The notes: generated by a model from the sequence alone, not told the origin. A stretch of 64,000 nt of DNA from an uncultured Christensenellaceae bacterium (GCA_905234985.1 CAJOJQ010000002.1:57300-121299), one strand, 5' to 3'. Positions 41,040 through 50,366 are shown, counted from the first letter of the stretch. Translations and numbers: made by a program.

Positions 41040-43312
41040 TGGATTTGACCGCCTTAAACCCCATGCAGCGGAAGGCCGCCGAAACGCTGGAGGGTCCCGT
41101 TTTGATTTTAGCGGGCGCGGGCAGCGGCAAAACCCGCACGCTCACCTATCGCATCGCAAACCTGATTGACCATGGCGTGAAGCCATGGCATATTCTTGCG
41201 CTCACCTTTACCAACAAAGCGGCCCGGGAAATGCGGGAACGAGTGGAAAAACTGGTGGGCGCCGACGCTCAGGATATGTGGCTTGGCACCTTCCATTCCA
41301 TTTGCGTCCGCATCCTGCGCCGGGACATTGAAAAGTTGGGCTATCAGCGCTCCTTCACCATTTACGACGACGACGACCAGCTCCGCGTCATCAAGGACGG
41401 CCTGAAAGCCCTGAACATGGACGAAAACCGCATTTCGCCCAAGGAGATCCGGAATAAGATTTCCGACGCGAAAAACAAAATGCTCACGCCGGACGAATGG
41501 TTCCGGGATTCGGCCCGGGATTACCAGTGCCAGCAGCTGCACGACGTTTTTTCCTACTATGAAGAGAGGCTCCGCGCCGCCAACGCCCTCGATTTTGACG
41601 ATCTGCTTTTGCGTACTCTGCAGTTGTTTGTAGATCATCCGCCGGTGCTGGATTACTACCGTTCCCGCTTTCAGTATGTTCACGTGGACGAATACCAGGA
41701 TACCAACGCCGCCCAGTACACCTTCGTGCGCCTGCTCACCCAGGAAAGCCGCAATCTGTGCGTGGTGGGCGACGACGACCAGTCCATTTACGGCTGGCGC
41801 GGGGCGGACATCCGCAATATTTTAGACTTTGAACAGGATTTCCCCGACGCCCAGGTGATCAAGCTGGAACAGAATTACCGTTCCACCTCCAACATTCTGG
41901 ACGCCGCCAATCAGGTGATTGCCCACAACCGAGGCCGCAAGGAAAAAGCCCTGTGGACGGACGCGGGGGAAGGGGAAAAAATTCACCTGTACAGCGCCGG
42001 GGACGAGCGTGAGGAAGCGGCCTGGATCTGCGAGCGTGTGCGCAGGCTGCGCCAGATGGACGTACCTTATGCCCAGATCGCCGTGCTGTACCGCATGCAC
42101 GCCCAAAGCCGCGTGATCGAAGAAATGTTCACCCGGGCGGGCATCCCCTATAAGATTTTCGGCGGCACCCGGTTCTATGACCGCAAGGAAATCCGGGACG
42201 CCCTGGCTTACCTGCGAGTGATCGTAAACCCCGCGGACGACGTATCCCTGACCCGCATCATCAACACGCCCAAGCGCTCCATCGGCGATTCCACCGTGGC
42301 CGCCCTGCAGGAATACGCCCGGCAGGAGGAATTGCCCCTGTATTCCGTTTTGAACGATCCGCCGCAAAGCCTTTCCTCCCGGCCCAGAAAGTGCATTTCC
42401 GAATTTGCGCTGCTGCTCATGAAGCTCACCGCCATGAAGGATATGCTTTCCCTGTCCGAGCTGGTGGAAACCATGCTCAAGGACACGGGCCTGCGGGCGC
42501 AGTTTGAGATGGAGGGCAGCGACGAAGCCAAAACGCGGCTGGAAAACCTGGATGAATTTGCCGGGGCAGCCAAGGAATTTGAAAACCAAAGCGCGGAAAA
42601 GACTTTGGAAGCGTTTTTGGAAAACGTGGCCCTGGTGACCGATTTGGATCAGCAGGAGAACGCGCCCCAGTATGTCACGCTTATGACGCTGCACAGCGCC
42701 AAGGGCCTGGAATACGACGCGGTGTTCATGGCCGGGCTGGAGGAGGGCATTTTCCCCTCCATGCGCACAGCGATGGACGAAAAGAAGTTAGAAGAGGAAC
42801 GCAGGCTGTGCTACGTGGGCATCACCCGCGCCCGGCAGCGTCTGTTCTTATCCTTCGCCCGGCGGCGCATGATCTTCAACCAGATCACCCACAACCCGCC
42901 CTCGCCCTTCCTGAAAGAAATTCCCAGCCGCCTGCTGATCGACGAATGGGCCGAGGCGAGCCGGAAGAATTTCGTCCCCGAATCGCAAAAGCCCGCTCCC
43001 GTTTCCCGGAAAGACAGGCCCCGGAACCTGAGCTTCGGCACCCCCGGCATGGCGGCTGGCGTCCGGGGCGCGCTGAATATCCCCGGCGTGCAGAAGGGCT
43101 TCGTGCCATCCGCCGCCGCCGACCTGTCCGGCAGCGCCATGAACCGGCTGTTTAAGCCCGGCGACCGCGTGCTGCACCGGAAATTTGGGGAAGGAACGGT
43201 GCAGGCGGTGAAAGGCAGCGGGGCCGACGCCCGGGTCATGATCGCCTTTACGGCCTACGGCACAAAGGAATTTTCCCTGTCCATCGCGCCCATCGTCAAA
43301 ATTGAAGACTGA
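41039..43312 (+). CDS. pcrA: ATP-dependent DNA helicase PcrA (UvrD/Rep family)
   Basis: 757 aa superfamily 1A helicase for repair and rolling-circle replication. Motifs: Q-motif LNPMQRKAAE, I AGAGSGKTRTL, Ia TFTNKAAREM, II VDEYQDTN, III GDDDQSIYGWRGAD, IV QNYRS, V MTLHSAKGLEYDAVF, VI YVGITRARQRL. The C-terminal tail keeps a Tudor-like region (GDRVLHRKFGEGTVQ) typical of PcrA that contacts RNA polymerase. Upstream of ligA, the usual Firmicutes order. Confidence 0.97.
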   Translation: MDLTALNPMQRKAAETLEGPVLILAGAGSGKTRTLTYRIANLIDHGVKPWHILALTFTNKAAREMRERVEKLVGADAQDMWLGTFHSICVRILRRDIEKLGYQRSFTIYDDDDQLRVIKDGLKALNMDENRISPKEIRNKISDAKNKMLTPDEWFRDSARDYQCQQLHDVFSYYEERLRAANALDFDDLLLRTLQLFVDHPPVLDYYRSRFQYVHVDEYQDTNAAQYTFVRLLTQESRNLCVVGDDDQSIYGWRGADIRNILDFEQDFPDAQVIKLEQNYRSTSNILDAANQVIAHNRGRKEKALWTDAGEGEKIHLYSAGDEREEAAWICERVRRLRQMDVPYAQIAVLYRMHAQSRVIEEMFTRAGIPYKIFGGTRFYDRKEIRDALAYLRVIVNPADDVSLTRIINTPKRSIGDSTVAALQEYARQEELPLYSVLNDPPQSLSSRPRKCISEFALLLMKLTAMKDMLSLSELVETMLKDTGLRAQFEMEGSDEAKTRLENLDEFAGAAKEFENQSAEKTLEAFLENVALVTDLDQQENAPQYVTLMTLHSAKGLEYDAVFMAGLEEGIFPSMRTAMDEKKLEEERRLCYVGITRARQRLFLSFARRRMIFNQITHNPPSPFLKEIPSRLLIDEWAEASRKNFVPESQKPAPVSRKDRPRNLSFGTPGMAAGVRGALNIPGVQKGFVPSAAADLSGSAMNRLFKPGDRVLHRKFGEGTVQAVKGSGADARVMIAFTAYGTKEFSLSIAPIVKIED

Positions 43313-43320
43313 ATGAAAGC

Positions 43321-43347
43321 GCAGGGGCCAAAAAGCATGGCCCCTGC
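43321..43347 (+). repeat. GC-rich hairpin between pcrA and ligA
   Basis: Perfect GCAGGGGCC/GGCCCCTGC stem with a 9-base loop but no T-tract, so probably not an efficient terminator; it could tune pcrA-ligA read-through. Confidence 0.6.
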
Positions 43348-43369
43348 TTCGATATCGGAGGGTTGACCC

Positions 43370-45346
43370 ATGGAACGGTTTACGGATATGCGCAGCCTGG
43401 TGGATTACCTGAACAAAACCGCCCACGCCTACTATGTGCTGGATGATCCTATTATTTCCGATAAAGAATGGGACGCCCTGTACAATCAGCTGCTTGCCAT
43501 GGAAAAGGAAACGGGCACGGTGCTGCCCGATTCCCCCTCCGTGCGGGTGGGCGGCGAACCCCTGGCCGCGTTTCGCCAGCACCGGCATATTTCCCGCTTA
43601 TGGAGCATGGACAAGGCCCAGAGCGAAGAAGAACTGAACGCCTGGTTCGACCGGACGGAAAAGCTGTGGGAGCAGGAGGGGAACCTTCCGCCCCTGACCT
43701 ACGGCATCGAATACAAATTCGACGGATTGACACTGAACCTGACCTACGACCAGGGCGTGCTGGTGGAAGCCGCCACCCGTGGCAACGGCGAGGTGGGGGA
43801 GGCCATTCTGCCCCAGGCCCGCACGGTAAAGGACGTGCCGCTTTCCATCCCCTGGAAGGGCAAGATCGAGGTGCAGGGCGAGTGCATCATGCGCCTGAGC
43901 GCCCTGGAAGCGTACAACAAAACGGCCCAGGAGCCGCTGAAAAACGCCCGCAACGCCGCCGCCGGGGCGCTGCGCAACCTGGATCCCGCCGTCACCGCCA
44001 GCCGCAACCTGTCCGCCTTTTTCTATCAGGTGGGCACCATCGAAAACCCGCCCTTTTCCGATCAGGTGGGCATGATAGCGTTTCTCAAGGAGCAGGGCTT
44101 CCCGGTCAGCCCCTATTTTCAGGTGGCGGATAATCGGGAAAAGGCGCTGGAACTGATTCGGGAAATCGAAGAAAAGCGCCCCTCCCTGGATTTCCTCATC
44201 GACGGAGCCGTGGTCAAGGTGATGGACCAGCGCACCCGGCAGCTGATGGGCTACACCGATAAATTCCCCCGCTGGGCTGTGGCCTATAAATTCGCGGCGG
44301 AGGAAGCCACCGCCACCCTGGAAAGCGTCACCTGGGAATTGGGCCGCACGGGCAAGCTGACCCCCCTGGCCCACGTATCGCCGGTGGAATTTGCGGGCGT
44401 GACCGTGAAAAAAGCCACCCTCAACAATATGGGCGATATCCAGCGCAAGGGCGTCACCCTTGGGTGTACTGTCTGGATCCGCCGCTCCAACGACGTGATT
44501 CCAGAAATCATGGGCAAGGTGGACGACGGCGTGGAGGGCACCCAAATCCTGCCGCCGGAAAAGTGCCCCGCCTGCGGCGGGCCGCTCACCTGGCGCGGGG
44601 CGCATCTGTTCTGCCTGAACCGGGAAAGCTGCCGTCCCCAGGCGATGGCGCGGCTTGCCCATTTCGCTTCCCGGGACGCCATGGACATTACCGGCTTTTC
44701 CGAAAAAACCGCCGATCTGCTGTATGATAAATTGGGCGTTCGGGACGCCGCCGACCTGTATCGCTTAAGCGTGGAGCAGTTGCAGGGGCTGGACGGCTTT
44801 CAGGATAAGCGGTCTCAAAACCTGATCGACGCCCTGGAAGCCAGCAAGCATTGCCCCCTGTCCCGGTTCCTTTTGGCTATCGGCATTCCCAATATCGGTC
44901 GACGCACAGCACGGGATTTGTCCGCCGCCTTTACCACCCTGGAGGGCGTGATGAAAGCGGACATGGACGCGCTGCTCGCCATCGACGAGGTGGGGGAGAT
45001 CGTGGCCCAAAGCGTGATCGACTTTTTCTCCTTCCCGGAGAACCAGCGGATGATCGAGCGTCTGCTTTCCGCCGGAGTCGCCCCGCAGACGGAAGCCAAA
45101 ACAGAGGGCGGTTCCCTGAACGGCGTGATCATGGTGGTCACGGGCACCCTGCCCACCCTTTCCAGGCAGCAGGCCGAAGCCCTCATCCGGGAGCACGGCG
45201 GCACCGCTTCCTCCTCCGTCAGCCGGAAAACCAATTATGTGGTGGCGGGGGAAAGCGCGGGCAGCAAGCTCACCAAGGCCCAAACCCTGGGCATCCCGGT
45301 CATCAACGAAGAAGAATTGATGCGGATGGCAGGAGTAACCATTTAA
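43370..45346 (+). CDS. ligA: NAD-dependent DNA ligase LigA
   Basis: 658 aa. Adenylation domain with nucleophile motif YKFDGLTLNL (KxDG) near residue 113, NAD-binding domain Ia at the N-terminus (YYVLDDPIISDKEWDALY), OB fold, zinc finger CPACGG...CLNRESC near 400, helix-hairpin-helix repeats and a C-terminal BRCT domain (GVIMVVTGTLPTLSRQQAEALI). ATG start after GGAGGG. Joins Okazaki fragments and repair nicks. Confidence 0.97.
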   Translation: MERFTDMRSLVDYLNKTAHAYYVLDDPIISDKEWDALYNQLLAMEKETGTVLPDSPSVRVGGEPLAAFRQHRHISRLWSMDKAQSEEELNAWFDRTEKLWEQEGNLPPLTYGIEYKFDGLTLNLTYDQGVLVEAATRGNGEVGEAILPQARTVKDVPLSIPWKGKIEVQGECIMRLSALEAYNKTAQEPLKNARNAAAGALRNLDPAVTASRNLSAFFYQVGTIENPPFSDQVGMIAFLKEQGFPVSPYFQVADNREKALELIREIEEKRPSLDFLIDGAVVKVMDQRTRQLMGYTDKFPRWAVAYKFAAEEATATLESVTWELGRTGKLTPLAHVSPVEFAGVTVKKATLNNMGDIQRKGVTLGCTVWIRRSNDVIPEIMGKVDDGVEGTQILPPEKCPACGGPLTWRGAHLFCLNRESCRPQAMARLAHFASRDAMDITGFSEKTADLLYDKLGVRDAADLYRLSVEQLQGLDGFQDKRSQNLIDALEASKHCPLSRFLLAIGIPNIGRRTARDLSAAFTTLEGVMKADMDALLAIDEVGEIVAQSVIDFFSFPENQRMIERLLSAGVAPQTEAKTEGGSLNGVIMVVTGTLPTLSRQQAEALIREHGGTASSSVSRKTNYVVAGESAGSKLTKAQTLGIPVINEEELMRMAGVTI

Positions 45347-45808
45347 GTATCTTAAGAACAATCAAACAGCATGCCCGAGAGGGGGGCGTCGGGGGTACTC
45401 CCCCGACTGTAATCGTATCGACCGGCTCTGCCGGTCGGGCGGGGTTTTCCGTAAGGAAAACATACCTTGCAGATTTTCCGCCCGGGAGCCTTAGCGTCGA
45501 GCGCAGCGAGACTGAGGGCGTGCAATCCTTGGATTGCCGCCCGAAACCCACGACCAAGCGAATGCGCAGGGCGTGGGGCGTAAAAGGCGAGAGGAAAAAC
45601 CGTGCGGGGGGACGAACCGCTGATGACCGCCTGCGGCGGGAATCTCATCGGCGGTGAGATCAGCCGAAAGGGAGCAATCTCCCTATGAAGGGGAGTTGCG
45701 ACCTTTGAGGCCGCGGATACGCGGGGGGTATGCAATACCCGCCCGCGCGTTACTACGAAACCGTAGGCTGAGTAGTAAACCCTTAATTGGTATTCCTATC
45801 AAAAACAC
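45347..45808. other. Highly structured non-coding region after ligA
   Basis: About 460 bases with dense hairpins: GTTTTCC/GGAAAAC, GGGCGTGCAATCC/GGATTGCCGCCC, CTCATCGGCGGTGAG, CTCCC/GGGGAG, CCGCGGATACGCGG, GGGTATGCAATACCC and TTACTAC/GTAGTAA, plus dispersed repeat copy C. ORFs in the track (45352-45735, 45303-45557) are GC-driven and overlap the hairpins; I see no ribosome binding site and no known protein. Could be a structured RNA, a degenerate mobile element or an extragenic repeat cluster. Confidence 0.5.
45382..45414 (+). repeat. Dispersed repeat, copy C (short)
   Basis: Shares GGGGGGCGTCGGGGG..TCCCCCGACTGTAATCG with copies A and B, but lacks the GGCGGCGGCGTGTACG end. Confidence 0.7.
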
Positions 45809-45836
45809 TTGACAGGCCCTTGATTAACAGTATAAT
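45809..45836 (+). promoter_or_regulatory. Consensus promoter for the hypothetical-rluA operon
   Basis: TTGACA, 16-base spacer, TATAAT: both hexamers are perfect. Confidence 0.85.
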
Positions 45837-45907
45837 TTGTAAAGGAAGGCTTGCGGAAACCTGTTATTTACTGTCGAAAAAGCCTTTTGAAAGGGGAGAA
45901 GCGGAAC

Positions 45908-46948
45908 TTGATCAGGACGGGCGCGTGCCGTGTGGAGCATTGGAGCGATAAGACCATGAGCGTGATGCGGGAAAGGCAGCTGGAGGCGTGCCAGGACAGG
46001 CTGTACCGCTGCCCCGCCAACGGCATTTTTGATACTTTATGCGAGGACGAAGTACAGACCCTTTACGCATTTTCTTATTACGCGAAGGAGTTGCGGCGCA
46101 AAACGCCCAACCAGCAGGAGCTGAAGGAAACGGTGCTAAAGAACGTTTCGCTGGAAGCCTGCTATCTGTCGCCCGGCGAAGATAACCTGGTCAAGCGCAT
46201 CCTGCGGGGCGGGGGAGAAGCGTACCTGGACGATTGGGATGAAATCAGCGCCGCCGAAGCGCTCATTTCCCGGCTGTGGTGTTCGCTGCAAATCGAGGAT
46301 GAGGATTACGCCCGGCTGGTGCTGGCCCCGGAGCTTGTGGAACCCATTACCCAGGCCATGACGGATCCCCAGTATACCCGCATCCGGGAACAGCTTTTCG
46401 CCTTTGACGCCACGCTGCACAGCCTGCTGTATTTATCCGGCTTTCTTCATGCCTCCGTGCCGCTGACGCAGTTTTTGCTGCAAAAAAAGAAGGAATCAGA
46501 CGGGCAAACGTCCCTGATGATCGGTCGGTATCTGCGCGCCGCCTTTGATTATACGGAAACGGCGGACGGGGAAATGCTGCTGCTGCATCCCGGCCTGGCC
46601 GACCCGGAGCATCTGCTTTCCAGCCTTGCCAAGCTGCCGCCCATCGAAATCCAATTGACCCGGGAAATGATGCTCGGGGGCATGAACGGCGTCTTAGCCG
46701 AGGAAGTGGCTTCCTGCGAAGCCATGCGGGGGGTGCTGGTAGGGGCGGTGCGGCCCGAATACGATGAAGAAGAAGTGCTGGAGGACCTGCGCATGATGGC
46801 GAAGCAGGGGGCCAGTATCGCCGAAATGCGGGAGGTGCTGGAATCCATGCTGTGCGTGCTGCCCACCCCCCGCATGCTGAACACCCTCAAGCAGCTGCAT
46901 TTGCATACGGTGCGGTGGATGGGCATGGCCCCGGCGGTCGTCAACTGA
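45908..46948 (+). CDS. Hypothetical protein, predicted helical
   Basis: 346 aa. I do not recognise the family. TTG start chosen after GGGGAGAAG at good spacing; the track's TTG 19 codons earlier is only two bases from its putative ribosome binding site, and ATG at 45956 is another option. No signal peptide or membrane segment; mostly alpha-helical, rich in Leu, Glu and Ala, with few Cys (RCPANGIFDTLCEDEVQTLY near 36). The last part (GASIAEMREVLESMLCVLPTPRMLNTLKQLHLHTVRWMGM) is amphipathic. The stop overlaps the rluA-like start (TGATG), so translation is coupled. Confidence 0.7.
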   Translation: MIRTGACRVEHWSDKTMSVMRERQLEACQDRLYRCPANGIFDTLCEDEVQTLYAFSYYAKELRRKTPNQQELKETVLKNVSLEACYLSPGEDNLVKRILRGGGEAYLDDWDEISAAEALISRLWCSLQIEDEDYARLVLAPELVEPITQAMTDPQYTRIREQLFAFDATLHSLLYLSGFLHASVPLTQFLLQKKKESDGQTSLMIGRYLRAAFDYTETADGEMLLLHPGLADPEHLLSSLAKLPPIEIQLTREMMLGGMNGVLAEEVASCEAMRGVLVGAVRPEYDEEEVLEDLRMMAKQGASIAEMREVLESMLCVLPTPRMLNTLKQLHLHTVRWMGMAPAVVN

Positions 46949-47799
46949 TGAACGTTTACGAAGCTACTGTGCCCGCCTGCGCGGAGGGCATGCAGGCCGC
47001 CCACTATATCCAGCAGGCCATGCCGCTGCTGCCCGCCCACGCGGTGCGGGACGCTTTTTCCCGCCGGGATGTGAAAATGGACGGAAAGCGCGTGGGAAAG
47101 GACGAAACCGTCGTTCCCGGCGCGCGAATCAGGCTGTTTTCCGGCTTTTCCGTTGAAATCCCCGTGGTTTACGAGGATGAAGCCGTTCTTTTGCTCAATA
47201 AGCCCGCCGGGATCAACTGCGACGAGGACGTTTGGGGCGGCATGACGGTGCTTTCCCTGATGACGCAAAGGGCCGGGGGAGATTACCTGCCCCGTTTGTG
47301 CCACCGGCTGGACAATCCCACCAGCGGCCTGCTGCTGCTGTGCAAGGACGAGGAAAGCGAAGCGCTGCTGCGGGACATGTTCGAGCAAAGGAAGCTGACG
47401 AAGATTTATCAATGTTTGGTCAAGGGGGAGATGCGCCCCCGGGAAGCGGTCAAAGAAGCGTATTTGGTCAAAAACAGCCGGGAAGCCACGGTGCGCGTTG
47501 TCACCCACGAAACCCCCGGCGCCCTGCCCATCGCCACACAGTATGAAACCATGGAATTTGACGGGAAACTCTCTCGCCTGCGCGTGCGCCTGCTCACCGG
47601 GCGCACCCATCAGATTCGGGCGCATATGAGCTTTCTTTCCCATCCGATCTTAGGCGACGACAAGTACGGGGATCGGAACTTCAACAAAGCCATGAAGGCA
47701 AACGGCCTCAAGCTCTGCGCCACGGAGCTGACGCTCTGCCCGGAAGGCATGCTATCCTATTTGCAGGATCAGCACTTTGTCATACAGCCGCCGTTTTAA
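46948..47799 (+). CDS. RluA-family pseudouridine synthase
   Basis: 283 aa. Core PseudoU_synth_2 domain with catalytic Asp in CHRLDNPTSGLLLLCKDEE near residue 115 and the RLLTGRTHQIRAHMSFLSHPILGDDKYG block near 210. The N-terminal 70 residues form an S4-like domain (HAVRDAFSRRDVKMDGKRV). Isomerises uridines in rRNA or tRNA; the exact target (RluD, RluC or RluA like) cannot be told. Confidence 0.9.
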   Translation: MNVYEATVPACAEGMQAAHYIQQAMPLLPAHAVRDAFSRRDVKMDGKRVGKDETVVPGARIRLFSGFSVEIPVVYEDEAVLLLNKPAGINCDEDVWGGMTVLSLMTQRAGGDYLPRLCHRLDNPTSGLLLLCKDEESEALLRDMFEQRKLTKIYQCLVKGEMRPREAVKEAYLVKNSREATVRVVTHETPGALPIATQYETMEFDGKLSRLRVRLLTGRTHQIRAHMSFLSHPILGDDKYGDRNFNKAMKANGLKLCATELTLCPEGMLSYLQDQHFVIQPPF

Positions 47800-47815
47800 G
47801 AAGGAGAATCGTTTT

Positions 47816-48625
47816 ATGCCGCCCATCAAGCTGATTGCGACGGATATTGACGGAACGCTGTTAAGCGCGGATCATATCATTACGGATAGAAGCCTGCGGG
47901 CCATTCGCGCCGCCCGGGAAAAAGAAATCACGGTAGCCATCGCTACAGGCCGGTTTCCCGAAAACGCTTTTTTGCTGCTGGAGGATTACGGCCTGCGCCT
48001 TCCCATCATTGGGGTGAACGGGGCCAGGATCGTGGATGAAAACCTGCGGGAAATCGCCAATCATCCCATGGACCCGGAAGCCGTGCGGAAGACCCTCGGC
48101 GTGCTGCTGAACGCGGGGTCGGACTTTTTTATTTTCGGCGATCACGCCATATGTACGGCCACGGTCCAGCGGAAGCATCATTCGGAATTGTCCCAGGGGG
48201 ACCGGATCAGGAAGTTGGGCTTCCAATATTATCACGGCAAGGAAGAAGTAAAGGATTTCGTTCAGCGCCATACGGTATATAAATTCTTTGTCTGCAACAA
48301 TGTGCCTCTGCCCATTGTCCGTGAGGCGCTTTCCGCCGTGAAGGGCATCGACCTGACGCAGTCCTGGGTCGACAACATCGAAATCATGCCCGCGGGCATT
48401 GATAAGGGTCGGGGCGTGCGGGATATGGCGGAATCCCTGGGCCTTTCCATGGATCAGGTGATGACCCTGGGCGATCAGGGCAACGATATTCCCATGCTGA
48501 AAGCGGCGGGCTTTGGCGTCGCCATGGGAAACGCCAGCGAGGAAACCAAAAGCGCCGCCCGCTTCGTCACCGCCTCTTACGCGGAGGAAGGCTTCGCTCT
48601 GGCGCTGGAAACCTACGCCCTGTAA
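47816..48625 (+). CDS. Cof-type HAD-superfamily phosphatase
   Basis: 269 aa. HAD motif I IATDIDGTLLSADH near residue 8, Cof/YidA motif VAIATGRFPENAF, and motif IV TLGDQGNDIPMLKAAGFGVAMGNA near 220. The Lys motif is MPAGIDKGRGVRDMAE. Dephosphorylates sugar phosphates or small phosphometabolites; specificity unknown. ATG follows AAGGAG; the track start 13 codons earlier lies in rluA. Confidence 0.92.
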   Translation: MPPIKLIATDIDGTLLSADHIITDRSLRAIRAAREKEITVAIATGRFPENAFLLLEDYGLRLPIIGVNGARIVDENLREIANHPMDPEAVRKTLGVLLNAGSDFFIFGDHAICTATVQRKHHSELSQGDRIRKLGFQYYHGKEEVKDFVQRHTVYKFFVCNNVPLPIVREALSAVKGIDLTQSWVDNIEIMPAGIDKGRGVRDMAESLGLSMDQVMTLGDQGNDIPMLKAAGFGVAMGNASEETKSAARFVTASYAEEGFALALETYAL

Positions 48626-48640
48626 AAGGAGGTCATGATG

Positions 48641-49132
48641 ATGAATCAAATCCGTTTGGAAAAACTGACGTGGGATACTGTGGACGACGTTATCAAATTA
48701 AGGGTATCCAAGGAGCAAAAAGCGTTTGTCGCCAAGAACAGCGACAGCGTCATCGACGCGTACTTCGCCATGACGGAAGACGAAAAAAGCGTTTTCATTT
48801 TCGGGATCTATAACGGGAAAAAGCCGGTGGGCTTCCTGATGATCAGTTACAATTGCGACTGGAGAGAAAACCTTGATTTTGCAAAAAACAGCTATTATAT
48901 CTGGCGGTTTATGATTGATCGCCGTTATCAGGGAAACGGGTACGGGAGAGAGGCGCTGAAACTCGCCATTGACTTTATCCGCACAGCGCCGTGCGGAAAA
49001 GCGGAGTATTGCTGGCTGTCCTATGAGCCGGAGAACGAGGTGGCAAGGAAGCTGTATCTTTCCATGGGTTTTGAAGAAAAACCGGAATTGTGCAGGGAAG
49101 ACGAAGAAATACCGGCTGTATTGAAATTGTAA
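48641..49132 (+). CDS. GNAT acetyltransferase (polyamine acetyltransferase-like)
   Basis: 163 aa from the third of three successive ATG codons, the one best spaced (8 bases) from AGGAGG; the others are at 48635 and 48638. Acetyl-CoA motif RRYQGNGYGREALKLAID near residue 95 and YEPENEVARKLYLSMGFEE near 130. The opening KLRVSKEQKAFVAKNSDSVIDAYF resembles the spermidine/spermine acetyltransferases of Bacillus (BltD type). Substrate inferred only. Confidence 0.85.
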   Translation: MNQIRLEKLTWDTVDDVIKLRVSKEQKAFVAKNSDSVIDAYFAMTEDEKSVFIFGIYNGKKPVGFLMISYNCDWRENLDFAKNSYYIWRFMIDRRYQGNGYGREALKLAIDFIRTAPCGKAEYCWLSYEPENEVARKLYLSMGFEEKPELCREDEEIPAVLKL

Positions 49133-49136
49133 TAAT

Positions 49137-49178
49137 ACAAAAACGCCTCCGTTCCCGAATGTTGGGAATCGGAGGCGT
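49137..49178 (-). terminator. Terminator of degV, between convergent genes
   Basis: ACGCCTCCG/CGGAGGCGT with inner TTCCC/GGGAA; on the minus strand it is followed by TTTTTG, so it serves degV best. Confidence 0.8.
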
Positions 49179-49195
49179 AATATATTGGAATACGA

Positions 49196-50074
49196 TCAGA
49201 TGCTTCTTTTTTTGCCCATGAAGCAGCAGGCTAGAGTGCCGGGGCCGCAGTGCGCGCCGATCACGGGGCCGACCATTTGGATCCGGATGTCCTTGATGGC
49301 GGGGATATGCTGGCGCAGCATTTTTTCCAGCATCTTAGCTTCTTCCTCCACGTCGGCCTGCATGATGATGACGGTCTGATCTTCGGGATGCTCGATGTTC
49401 TCCGCCGTGCGATCCACGATGGTGCGAATGGCTTTTTTCCGGCCCTGCACCTTTTCCGCCGGATCCAGCTTGCCGCCCTTGCCCATGCAGATGATGGGCT
49501 TGATGTCCAGCATGGAGCCGAAGAACGCGCTGGTGGAGGAAATGCGCCCGCCCCGGGCCAGGTATTTCAGGTCGCCAACCGTCAGCCAGGCGTGGGCGCG
49601 CATGCGATTATCCAGCACCCACTTTTCCACTTCCGCCATGGATTTGCCCTGCAAATACAGGTCGTGCGCGCCTAAAACCAGCAGCGTCATGGGGGCGGAA
49701 ATGCTCAGCGTGTCCACCACGTAGAATTTCCGGGTGGGATACTTCCGGAGCAGCTGTTCCCGGGCTTCAAAAATGTTGTTGATGGTAGAACTCATCTGGG
49801 AGGAAAAAGCGATGAAAAGCAGGTCTTTTTCCTTTAAAATGGGTTCAAAGTATTCCAGATAAGCGTCCGTGGGCAGACAGGACGTATTGGGCATAGCACC
49901 CGCCCGCATCTTGTCAAACAGATCCTTTTCCACGCCGCTGCGACCGTTATCGTCAAAGTATTCCTGACCGTCCAATGAATAAGGCATCCGGACGACCGGG
50001 ATTTTGCGTTCATCCGCGATAGAATACAGCAAATCGCTGTCACTGTCCGTCATGAATACATAATCCTGGGGCAT
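49196..50074 (-). CDS. DegV family fatty acid-binding protein
   Basis: 292 aa. Two-domain DegV fold: FMTDSDSDLL near residue 8, SSQMSSTINN near 92 (the SSxLSGTYxS-like ligand loop), and a C-terminal half with DLKYLARGGRIS near 168 and QADVEEEA. DegV proteins act as FakB, binding fatty acids for FakA phosphorylation. No fakA is adjacent. Start after AAGGAGGG. Confidence 0.9.
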   Translation of the reverse strand: MPQDYVFMTDSDSDLLYSIADERKIPVVRMPYSLDGQEYFDDNGRSGVEKDLFDKMRAGAMPNTSCLPTDAYLEYFEPILKEKDLLFIAFSSQMSSTINNIFEAREQLLRKYPTRKFYVVDTLSISAPMTLLVLGAHDLYLQGKSMAEVEKWVLDNRMRAHAWLTVGDLKYLARGGRISSTSAFFGSMLDIKPIICMGKGGKLDPAEKVQGRKKAIRTIVDRTAENIEHPEDQTVIIMQADVEEEAKMLEKMLRQHIPAIKDIRIQMVGPVIGAHCGPGTLACCFMGKKRSI

Positions 50075-50112
50075 AGGGGAGTCCCTCCTTCGTTTGTTCG
50101 TACACTATATTC

Positions 50113-50141
50113 ATTATACAGGCTTCAACCCAAAAAATCAA
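50113..50141 (-). promoter_or_regulatory. degV promoter
   Basis: Minus strand: TTGATT, 17-base spacer, TATAAT, about 40 bases upstream of the start. Confidence 0.7.
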
Positions 50142-50155
50142 TATATTCACAAAAT

Positions 50156-50182
50156 TTGCGGAGTAATATCGTTACGCCGCAA
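50156..50182. promoter_or_regulatory. Operator-like palindrome upstream of degV
   Basis: TTGCGG-A-GTAA-TATC-GTTAC-G-CCGCAA: 10 of 11 positions pair. Lies just upstream of the degV -35, so a regulator site is possible; no known factor is recognised. Confidence 0.4.
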
Positions 50183-50337
50183 AATCGGCCATTTTGAGCT
50201 TTATCGGAAAGAAAAGATACACGAAAGGCATGCTGCACAGCTATGATCTGCCGGGGATTCCTGCCGGGGGAGAAACAGCTATTTGGGGGCGGAAATGGAT
50301 TAAACTATTCGCAAAAGAAAACTTTTACGAAGAATTA

Positions 50338-50366
50338 TGGACAAAAAGAGCCGGATATGATATACT
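50338..50366 (+). promoter_or_regulatory. Promoter for the tyrosine recombinase gene
   Basis: TGGACA, 17-base spacer, TATACT. Confidence 0.6.

Noticed and set aside
45352-45735. 127-codon minus-strand ORF in the post-ligA region
   Set aside because: Covers several hairpins and a dispersed repeat; composition explained by GC-rich repeats; no ribosome binding site.
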